A DNA stretch of 18,891 nucleotides from Chloroflexota bacterium. GTDB lineage: Bacteria > Chloroflexota > UBA6077. Under the pieces are notes generated by a model. That model did not search any database and was not told the DNA's origin. It was given only the letters and a program-made list of their open reading frames with translations. The DNA is taken from assembly GCA_021788565.1 (NCBI GenBank), contig JAJYKO010000015.1, forward strand, positions 1-18,891, given 5' to 3'. The first letter of the stretch is position 1. Each line of letters begins with the position of its first letter. Of this stretch, positions 13,386-18,891 are shown piece by piece. The position numbers and the translations under genes are program-made.

Positions 13386-14735
13386 CTACCCCCAGGTGGC
13401 GAAGAGGCCGATAGCGGCGGCGAACATCGAGACTGTGGCAAGCCATCCGAGAATATTGGAAACCAAGCCGTTGGTGCGCTCCCCCATGACCCGGCGGTTG
13501 TTCGCGATCAGCATGATAAGCACCAGAAACGGCGGAGCGAGCAAGCCGTTGATGACCGCTGTCCAGAAGAGGGCCTTGATAGGATTGATCCCCAGGAAGT
13601 TGATTTCCATTCCGATGAGCATTGACGCGATTATCACCGCGTAGAACTGCCAGGCACGGGTGGGGTTCTGATCGAGGCCGTGCCTCCAACGAAACGCCTC
13701 CGACAGGGCGTAGGCGGAGGACGCCACCAGCACCGGGACCGCCAGAAAACCGGAGCCGATGATCCCAACTGCGAAGAGAATGGTGGCCGCATCGCCCACC
13801 AGCGGCCGAAGGGCCTGCGCGGCGTCAGCAGCCGAGCTGATGTCGGTCTTGCCGGCGGCGAAAAGAGTTGCCCCCGTGGCCATGATTATGAAGTAGGCCA
13901 CCAGATTCGAGAAGAACATGCCGGTGTTGATGTCCCAGGCCGCGTACTTCAACTCGGCGTCGGTGGTCCCCCGGCGTTGCCACAACTTGGTTCTGCCTAT
14001 GCTCACCTTCTCCTCCACCTCCTGACTCGCTTGCCAGAAGAAGAGGTAGGGCGAGATCGTGGTGCCGAGGATCGCCACCAGGGTCGCCAGGAAGTTGGCG
14101 TTCAAGCTGATGCTCGGGATGAATGTGCCCCTCAACACTGCGCCGGCATCGGGGTGAGCGAAAAAGGCTGCTCCTACGTAAGTGAAGAGCGCAAGTGTCA
14201 GCCACTTGAAGACACTCGCGATCAGTCGATAGGAGCCCCAGACCATAAAGGCGATGATTATGAGCGTGACAGGTAGGATGAGTGCCGGTATGGGGATGGG
14301 CAACAGAAGGTTGAGGCCAGCGGCAATAGCTCCGATGTCCGTCCCCGCGTTGATGGTGTTGGCGATCATCAGACCAGCAAGCGCCGGATAGAGGATGTAG
14401 GGTGGATAGTACCGGCGCAGGACAGCGGCGAGTCCCATGCCGCTGGCCAACCCCACCTTTGCGCATATGAACTGAACCGCTGTCATCAACGGGAAGGTAA
14501 CGGCCATCACCCAGAGCGTGGCAAAGCCAAAGCCCGCCCCAGCCGCGGAGTAAGTGCCGATGCCCGAGGGATCGTCGTCGGAAGCGCCTGTGATCAGACC
14601 TGGGCCGAGGACCTTCAGGATTCGTCTCGCTATGTGTGGCTCGGCGGCGATCTCCGTTTCGCGCGCTCCAAGAGGCGCCGAGAGTCTGGTTTCGGAGGTG
14701 TCGTCCTCTGGGGTGTCCTTCCGCGGTAGCGCCAT
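13386..14735 (-). CDS. NRAMP-family divalent metal transporter with altered signature motifs
   Basis: The 449-residue membrane protein has the NRAMP (SLC11) fold with about 11 helices. Helix 1 contains GPGLITGASDDDPSGIGTYS: the canonical DPGN becomes DPSG (55-58), keeping Asp but losing the Asn ligand. The helix 6 signature MPH becomes SPY (228-230), losing the methionine that favours Mn2+/Fe2+ over hard ions. Such changes occur in NRAMP-related proteins with other specificities, including the Mg2+-transporting NRMT group, so the metal should not be assumed to be manganese. The N-terminal tail (1-38) is hydrophilic and acidic. ATG at 14735 lies 6 nt after GAGGAA on the minus strand; GTG at 14741 is too close to that site. 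It converges on the second peptidase with a 4-nt gap and no terminator between them. Confidence 0.9.
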   Translation of the reverse strand: MALPRKDTPEDDTSETRLSAPLGARETEIAAEPHIARRILKVLGPGLITGASDDDPSGIGTYSAAGAGFGFATLWVMAVTFPLMTAVQFICAKVGLASGMGLAAVLRRYYPPYILYPALAGLMIANTINAGTDIGAIAAGLNLLLPIPIPALILPVTLIIIAFMVWGSYRLIASVFKWLTLALFTYVGAAFFAHPDAGAVLRGTFIPSISLNANFLATLVAILGTTISPYLFFWQASQEVEEKVSIGRTKLWQRRGTTDAELKYAAWDINTGMFFSNLVAYFIIMATGATLFAAGKTDISSAADAAQALRPLVGDAATILFAVGIIGSGFLAVPVLVASSAYALSEAFRWRHGLDQNPTRAWQFYAVIIASMLIGMEINFLGINPIKALFWTAVINGLLAPPFLVLIMLIANNRRVMGERTNGLVSNILGWLATVSMFAAAIGLFATWG

Positions 14736-15072
14736 CTGCACTTCCTCGCTTCACAGCTGTTCGACCTTCGGGGCAACAGCCCCAGCTTTGCTGGGAGACT
14801 TCATGCATCTCCGACCCGGGGCTCGCAATAAGGCAGATGACGTGCCATGTGGGAGCAGCTGCGGCAAAGTTAAGGAGGGAAGGTGGATGGTGTATCAGCC
14901 GGAGAGGCCGAAGCTCCTGCTGAGCCGCCCCGTCTTGGTTCAGCAACCCTCCCCCTCGGGACGGCAGCCCAGAGTGGCTGTAATGGTCCTGCGCGACGTG
15001 GCGGCTCGCCCTCCCAGTCGTCCTCGCCCTTCCGGACTCTGTAACCCAAACCGTCAACCATGCCGTAGCAGG
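14736..15072 (-). other. Long structured leader/intergenic region before the NRAMP-family gene
   Basis: A 337-nt stretch without a convincing gene separates the lipoprotein stop from the NRAMP start, both on the minus strand. The half nearest the start has overlapping hairpins (14756-14795). The distal half (14890-15000) is GC-rich with several short complementary blocks, such as CCGTC and GACGG around 14920-14965. I looked for a yybP-ykoY (Mn2+), M-box (Mg2+), NiCo and cobalamin riboswitch core and could not place the conserved segments of any. An open frame running through it is a shadow. Confidence 0.45.
14756..14795 (-). promoter_or_regulatory. Three overlapping, mutually exclusive hairpins 20-60 nt before the NRAMP start
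   Basis: Three stems compete for the same bases: GCTGTT (14756-14761) with AACAGC (14775-14780); GGGGC (14770-14774) with GCCCC (14779-14783), loop AACA; and CCCAGC (14781-14786) with GCTGGG (14790-14795), loop TTT. All are perfect. On the minus-strand mRNA they precede the ribosome binding site, an arrangement typical of attenuators or translational switches. Function is inferred. Confidence 0.45.
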
Positions 15073-15933
15073 TTACGGTGCAGAGGCGTATGCTCGCACC
15101 GCATTCGACACCTGCTGCATGGCTGCCGCGACCTCGGCGGTGAGGGTCACCAGGTCTTGTGAGGAGAGCAAACTGGCCTGTTGATAGAGCGTCGTCTCTG
15201 AAGATTCCAGCGACCGCAGCAGGTTCACGATTTCGGATCCGGCCGGATGCCCCTTACTCGCCGCTGCCGCCTGCTGTCCTACTAGTCTGATCTGTTCTCC
15301 CAGCTGCTGACTCACAGGGGGCAGCGCCGAAGGCGGGCCCGGTGGCAGAGCTCCTGGCAGGGTCGTCAGGAGCGTTCCAGACATCGGCTGCGGTGTTCCC
15401 TTAGGTGACGTGGGACCAGCCCCGCCTACCTCTCCAAGCTGGGTCTCGACCGCTCTAGACATCGTATCCAGGAGATAGGTCAGGTCCCTCAGGGCTTGCT
15501 CTCGCTCGAGTGGTGACATATTTCCAATCTCCTGGTTCACCCAGACCGTCACCACGCTCAACTGCTGGGCCCTGCTCACCAGGTCGGAGGTTGTTGGTGC
15601 ATCCCTGGAAAGAAACTGAAGTTCTCGCCCGAACGTAATCATGTACGTCAGTAGTCCACTCACTGCCGACGGCTCCTCCACGGGCCTCGCTGGGAGCGCG
15701 GTCGGAAGTGGAGGAACAGCGTGAAGAGGCGCAGGGCTTCCGACGGCCGCGGTCGGGGTCGCCGCACCGGGGGGTAGTGGTGGCACGGTTGCGCGAGGCG
15801 GAGGAACGCTGGTAGCAGCGGTGGGTCCTACGGGCGTTGATGCCGCACAAGACGTTGCCAGAATAAGGGCCGTCGCGACGGCCGCCAGGAGAAGTGCCGT
15901 CGCGTTTTTCCACGTCGGTCGTCCCATCTCCAC
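15073..15933 (-). CDS. Pro/Thr-rich lipoprotein of unknown function
   Basis: I do not recognise a family for this 286-residue protein. A signal peptide (ATALLLAAVATALILATSC) ends in a lipobox-like LATSC, so the Cys at about 29 would be lipidated. A low-complexity Pro/Thr/Ala stretch (~30-88) follows, then an alpha-helical region (~90-170), a second Pro/Gly-rich spacer (~172-207) and a C-terminal helical region rich in Gln, Ser and Ala (~208-280). The layout suggests two small helical domains tethered outside the membrane by flexible linkers. GTG at 15933 follows GGAGGG by 5 nt; ATG at 15927 is an alternative two codons later. It is divergent from the respiratory cluster. The 153 nt between 15933 and 16087 must hold both promoters, but I could not assign them. 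Confidence 0.68.
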   Translation of the reverse strand: MEMGRPTWKNATALLLAAVATALILATSCAASTPVGPTAATSVPPPRATVPPLPPGAATPTAAVGSPAPLHAVPPLPTALPARPVEEPSAVSGLLTYMITFGRELQFLSRDAPTTSDLVSRAQQLSVVTVWVNQEIGNMSPLEREQALRDLTYLLDTMSRAVETQLGEVGGAGPTSPKGTPQPMSGTLLTTLPGALPPGPPSALPPVSQQLGEQIRLVGQQAAAASKGHPAGSEIVNLLRSLESSETTLYQQASLLSSQDLVTLTAEVAAAMQQVSNAVRAYASAP

Positions 15934-16086
15934 TCATACCCTCCGTGTCGGGTTTGAGATACCCGCCGTCATGATCCACAGGGTAGAGGCTGCAAGAAAC
16001 GGGCCTCTATTTGTGACTAGTGTGAGAAAAACAACTCTTGGTGCTAAGAAGACTCATTGAGGGGAGCGTTGAGGCCATACTGGTAG

Positions 16087-17406
16087 GTGTTAAGAGGCCC
16101 AACAAGCGAAGCAACTGCGCGACGGAATCTGCTACCCCGCGGAAGGAGGCATACCGCTACGATACCAGAGTACACCCTGAGCGTTCCCCTGTTGGGCAAC
16201 CGGTGGATGGTGGGCATTGTCTTTCTGATCCACATCACCGCCGTTGCCTTCATCATAGGTATCGCCATGATCGCCCCTGTGGCCGAGATCCTGGGCCGGC
16301 GGGAGGGTGGGGAGCGCTGGGAGCGGCTTGCCCATCAGCTCTCTTCTACCATCGAGCACCTTTTCGCCTGGGGAGCCACGTGGGCGGCCTTCTCACTGGT
16401 AGCTATCTGGGGCCTCTTCCCCCGCCTCTGGGGATTCTTGAGCTCTCTCTTCCTGGTACCTGAGATTATCATCGGCGCCCTGCTCTGGTTCGTCATGACC
16501 GTATCAGCCTACCTGTACTACATCACCTGGGAGAGGCTTCGGCAGCGGAAGGGGCTGCACAACGCCATCGGGTGGACCTTCACCATCGCGACCATGCTCT
16601 TCATCAGCTTCATCGTCGTCCTAAGCTCGTACCAGCTCACCCCGGTCGGCGGCGTACATGACCTGCTGGCAGCGGCGCTTAACCCCAGCTATCCGACCGA
16701 GATCATCCATCGTCACTTCGGCAACCTCTCTTATGGTGGTCTGCTGCTGGCCGGCTACGTTGGCGGGTGGTTCCTCCTCTTCAGGGGCACAGGTAGGATC
16801 GAACGGGCAAACAAGGAGTATCACGATTGGCTCGGGGACGCAGTTCTACTGATCGGGCTGAGTGTGATGTTGGTGCAGCCGATCATCGGGTGGTTCTATT
16901 CCAGACAGATCGAGTTTGCCTCCCCGAGCGCCTGGAACAGGATGATGCTGGGGCAGAACGCCTGGTTGTTCCTGGTTCAGATCGGCCTGGTGGGCATTAC
17001 CTTCCTGCTGGGCAACCTCTACATGTTCCTCGGGCTTCGGCGAGGTAACCAGGACAGTAGCGTCATATCCTGGATGAGGATCTCCCTCTGGCTGCTCGTC
17101 CTGCTTGTGGCACTGGGCATCATTCCCAAGGAGTTGCCCCTCGGGACCATGAGGCCATGGAAGTATATTTCCCTGGGCGGTTTCATGGTCTTGACGATCG
17201 TCAACCTGATCCTGTACCTGCGGGCGCGCCGAAGCTTCTCCTGGGGTCTGGAGTATTGGCAGGCTCGAGCAACCATGCTGGGGATTGGAATCACGATAGT
17301 CGCGACGATCGTGGTCATGGGCATCATCCGAGAAAGCGCCAGAGGACCTGACCCCATCAACCATCAAATGGTCCCTAACTCGTCACAGGAATTGCTAAGG
17401 CCGTAG
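16087..17406 (+). CDS. Cytochrome bd subunit I-like membrane protein (diverged, no Q-loop)
   Basis: The 439-residue frame encodes a protein with about nine membrane helices. The first half resembles CydA: a helix with H49 (FLIHITAVAFIIGIAMIAPV, matching the His19 helix), WERLRQRKGLHNAIGW (CydA: WDRL...W), and LFISFIVVLSSYQLTP (CydA: LSALWILVANGWMQNP); H208/H210 occur where His186 is expected. The long quinol-binding loop is absent, and hydrophobic residues replace the glutamates (E99 and E107 in E. coli) of the oxygen-reducing site. It is therefore probably not an oxidase but a heme-bearing electron-transfer or quinone-interacting subunit. The next genes encode a small membrane protein, a Rieske protein and cytochrome b, implying one complex. 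The start is uncertain: GTG at 16087 has a weak site, while a strong AAGGAGG at 16143-16149 has no ATG/GTG/TTG at normal spacing. Confidence 0.7.
   Translation: MLRGPTSEATARRNLLPRGRRHTATIPEYTLSVPLLGNRWMVGIVFLIHITAVAFIIGIAMIAPVAEILGRREGGERWERLAHQLSSTIEHLFAWGATWAAFSLVAIWGLFPRLWGFLSSLFLVPEIIIGALLWFVMTVSAYLYYITWERLRQRKGLHNAIGWTFTIATMLFISFIVVLSSYQLTPVGGVHDLLAAALNPSYPTEIIHRHFGNLSYGGLLLAGYVGGWFLLFRGTGRIERANKEYHDWLGDAVLLIGLSVMLVQPIIGWFYSRQIEFASPSAWNRMMLGQNAWLFLVQIGLVGITFLLGNLYMFLGLRRGNQDSSVISWMRISLWLLVLLVALGIIPKELPLGTMRPWKYISLGGFMVLTIVNLILYLRARRSFSWGLEYWQARATMLGIGITIVATIVVMGIIRESARGPDPINHQMVPNSSQELLRP
16143..16149 (+). promoter_or_regulatory. Strong Shine-Dalgarno-like sequence without a usual start codon
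   Basis: AAGGAGG is the best ribosome-binding match near the start of the bd-like gene and lies in line with where CydA-like proteins begin. No ATG, GTG or TTG follows in frame within 5-12 nt; the nearest in-frame candidate is ATA at 16162 (12-nt spacing). Either translation uses a rare start, GTG at 16087 is used, or a base differs from the ancestral gene. Confidence 0.4.
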
Positions 17407-17415
17407 GGAGCGAAG

Positions 17416-17637
17416 TTGAAACCTGAAGATGCGATCGTTCTGGTAATCGAGATCGGGAGCCTGTTCGTGATCTTCCTGCTGCTGCCGTTGATGATTGTCC
17501 TATCCAGGATCAGGGGGGTATGGAGATTCAGCCCGGGTGACGGCGTGGTCTTGACCGGTGTCATCGTCTCCACAGCTTTCCTTTTTCTGCTGCTCTTTGC
17601 CGGATTCGCGGCGCTGATTACTTCGGGGGCGCCGTAA
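17416..17637 (+). CDS. Small two-helix membrane protein in the respiratory cluster
   Basis: I do not recognise this 73-residue protein. It has two hydrophobic helices (~7-29 and ~43-68) separated by a short basic, Gly-containing loop (SRIRGVWRFSPGDG), which predicts a hairpin with the loop on the cytoplasmic side. It starts on TTG at 17416, 5 nt after GGGAG, and lies 9 nt after the bd-like gene and 1 nt before the Rieske gene, so it is very probably translated as part of the same unit. Size and position suggest a small structural subunit of the same membrane complex, comparable in role (not sequence) to the small subunits of cytochrome bc and bd enzymes. It is not similar to CydX as far as I can see. 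Confidence 0.7.
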   Translation: MKPEDAIVLVIEIGSLFVIFLLLPLMIVLSRIRGVWRFSPGDGVVLTGVIVSTAFLFLLLFAGFAALITSGAP

Positions 17638-17638
17638 G

Positions 17639-18160
17639 ATGCACGAGCAAGCGCCTAGGGCACGCAGCTCCAGCCGAAGAAGGTTCCTATATGAACTGGG
17701 AGTCGCGGGAATCGGAGGAATCACCGCCCTGCTTGCCGGAGTTCCCATCGTGGGTTTCTTCGGGGCGGTGTTGGGACTCACGACGTCGGTGCAGTGGGTC
17801 AAGGTGTGCTCCCTCAACGAGATCGACAACCTGCAGCCGAAGGAGTTCAGGATAATCTTCAAGGGGGAGAACGCCTCCGTTCCTTTCGACGACGTGAGGG
17901 GGGTGTTCGTCATCCGGCGAGCCTCGGAGATCCTCGCCTTCACGAACACCTGCACTCACATGGGCTGTTCGGTGCGCTGGCTCGCCTGGCGTCAGGAGAT
18001 CCTCTGCCCTTGCCACGGCGGCATGTACGATTGCTGGGGCCAACTTATGGGAGGCCCACCGGCGGCGAGCCTACCCTACTACCTGAGCAAGATCGAAGGC
18101 AACGACCTCTACGTAGCCAACAGGATCATCCGTCGCGGTGCTCCAGAAGGGCAGGGATGA
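17639..18160 (+). CDS. qcrA: Rieske [2Fe-2S] protein with twin-arginine membrane anchor
   Basis: The 173-residue protein begins with a twin-arginine signal-anchor (SRRRFLYEL, 12-20, then a hydrophobic helix ~20-48) followed by a compact Rieske domain. Cluster ligands are C105 and H107 in CTHMGC and C123 and H126 in CPCHGG; C110 and C125 should form the stabilising disulfide. In bc1-type proteins the second motif continues as HGSxY. Here it is HGGMY, so the Ser that hydrogen-bonds the cluster is Gly (128) while Tyr130 remains; this change usually accompanies a lower midpoint potential, fitting menaquinol. The domain is short, without long insertions. It would take electrons from quinol at cytochrome b, whose gene starts 3 nt downstream. 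The start is 1 nt after the small membrane protein's stop. Confidence 0.93.
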   Translation: MHEQAPRARSSSRRRFLYELGVAGIGGITALLAGVPIVGFFGAVLGLTTSVQWVKVCSLNEIDNLQPKEFRIIFKGENASVPFDDVRGVFVIRRASEILAFTNTCTHMGCSVRWLAWRQEILCPCHGGMYDCWGQLMGGPPAASLPYYLSKIEGNDLYVANRIIRRGAPEGQG

Positions 18161-18163
18161 ACG

Positions 18164-18891
18164 ATGCTCGGTAGAATCGTCATCTGGGTCATTCAAGCTA
18201 CGCTCAGCCCGTTCAGCGCTGTCGCCAATCAGGTTTACGACTGGTTGGACCGGCGGCTTCCGGCACGCCGTTTCATGTACCGGCTTCTCAGCGATCCGGT
18301 CCCGGAGCGCGGGGGATGGTGGTACACGTTCGGTGCCGCCATCTTCGTCCTGCTGATTATTCAGGTCGTCACCGGCATTTTCTTGATGATGTACTACGTG
18401 CCTTCCTGGAACGAGGCACGGGATTCCCTGCTGTTCATTCAGAACCAGGTGTTCCTCGGGTCGGTGGTGCGCGGCATCCACTACTGGAACATGGTGGCGT
18501 TAGTACTGCTGGTCGGCCTGCACATGGCACGCACCTTCGTCTCATCAGCCTACAAGACGCCCAGGGAGTTGACCTGGGTGCTCGGAGTGACGCTGATGCT
18601 GCTGATGGTGGCCACCGCCTTCACCGGCGGAATTCTAAGGTGGGACCAGTCTGGCTACTTCGACGTGGTGGTGGGCACGACTATCGCCGGGTGGACTCCC
18701 ATAATTGGCCAGTGGCTGGCAGTGATTTGGCGAGGCGGTGACACCATTACCTCTATGACCCTCACCCGAACCTTCGCCTTTCACGTCTGGTTGCTGCCGG
18801 CTCTACTCCTTCTGCTGGCGCCAATTCACATCGCCCTGGTGGTGATCCAGGGGCAGTACGGTTCCTGGGTTAATTACGAGCCGGAGCCTCC
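18164..18891 (+). CDS. qcrB: Cytochrome b, b6-like N-terminal heme domain (3' end outside window)
   Basis: ATG at 18164 opens a frame that reaches the window end (242 residues seen); it lacks a stop here. After an amphipathic N-terminus it has four membrane helices. Two heme b groups are predicted: H106 and H120 on helix 2 (GIHYW, GLHMARTF) pair with H207 and H222 on helix 4 (FAFHVWLL, APIHIAL). The spacing on helix 4 is 15, as in cytochrome b6 and Bacillus QcrB, rather than 14 as in mitochondrial-type cytochrome b. GGILRWDQSGY (155-165) matches the conserved quinol-site loop (family: tG..L.wdq..yw). The PEWY-bearing half should lie downstream, either fused or as a separate subunit IV. The gene follows the Rieske gene by 3 nt. 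Together they form the core of a quinol-oxidising complex. Confidence 0.93.
   Translation, partial: MLGRIVIWVIQATLSPFSAVANQVYDWLDRRLPARRFMYRLLSDPVPERGGWWYTFGAAIFVLLIIQVVTGIFLMMYYVPSWNEARDSLLFIQNQVFLGSVVRGIHYWNMVALVLLVGLHMARTFVSSAYKTPRELTWVLGVTLMLLMVATAFTGGILRWDQSGYFDVVVGTTIAGWTPIIGQWLAVIWRGGDTITSMTLTRTFAFHVWLLPALLLLLAPIHIALVVIQGQYGSWVNYEPEP

Noticed and set aside
13825..15057. 410-codon open frame on the minus strand overlapping the NRAMP gene and its leader
   Set aside because: It is a different frame of the NRAMP gene, Arg/His/Gly-rich, with no family features.
14736..15072. Known metal or cobalamin riboswitch upstream of the NRAMP gene
   Set aside because: Fragments such as GCCACT and runs of GGGGAG recall parts of cobalamin or yybP-ykoY consensus sequences, but I could not align the conserved core in order.

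Overview
The window comes from a high-GC bacterium. Several traits point weakly to Chloroflexota: a Tat-type lipoprotein signal, a Pro/Thr-rich lipoprotein, a tandem universal stress protein with a PCP-reductase-like tail, and a cytochrome bd-like/Rieske/b6-like cluster. There is no rRNA, tRNA or other phylogenetic marker, so this placement is inference. No tRNA, rRNA, CRISPR array, transposase or phage gene was seen.

Layout. (1) 1-401: the C-terminal end of a ComEC-type DNA-uptake protein. (2) 402-3664, minus strand: an OmpR-type response regulator and a tandem universal stress protein in one transcription unit (4 nt apart), then a ferritin-VIT1 fusion resembling the iron exporter MbfA with a perfect 21-bp palindrome before it. 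(3) 3665-4161: a divergent intergenic region ending in a strong hairpin. (4) 4162-13381, plus strand: a peptide-scavenging locus made of an M20 metallopeptidase, a lipid-anchored peptide-binding protein, two DppB/DppC-type permeases, two DppD/DppF-type ATPases, and a second, paralogous M20 peptidase. (5) 13386-15933, minus strand: an NRAMP-family metal transporter that converges on the second peptidase, its structured leader, and a Pro-rich lipoprotein. (6) 16087-18891, plus strand: a respiratory cluster of a cytochrome bd subunit I-like membrane protein, a small two-helix membrane protein, a Tat-type Rieske protein and a b6-like cytochrome b that runs off the window.

How the genes fit together. 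The binding protein captures peptides outside the membrane, the permease/ATPase complex imports them, and the two cytoplasmic M20 enzymes can hydrolyse them. A near-consensus promoter (TTGACA, 17-nt spacer, TATGAT, 5714-5742) lies upstream of the binding-protein gene. A 16-bp intercistronic stem (7717-7814) lies just after it, where stabilising structures often raise binding-protein yield over permease yield. The respiratory cluster looks like a quinol-oxidising Rieske/cytochrome b complex with an added bd-like subunit. The NRAMP transporter and the MbfA-like protein both concern divalent metals.

The most striking observation is that the peptide-binding protein appears circularly permuted. 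After its lipoprotein signal comes the segment that normally forms the C-terminal third of SBP_bac_5 proteins, followed by the normal N-terminal two-thirds, and the gene stops where the permuted segment would normally begin. Other points of note are the NRAMP signature changes, the USP/PCP-reductase-like fusion, the Ser-to-Gly change in the Rieske cluster loop and the bd-like subunit lacking the usual glutamates.
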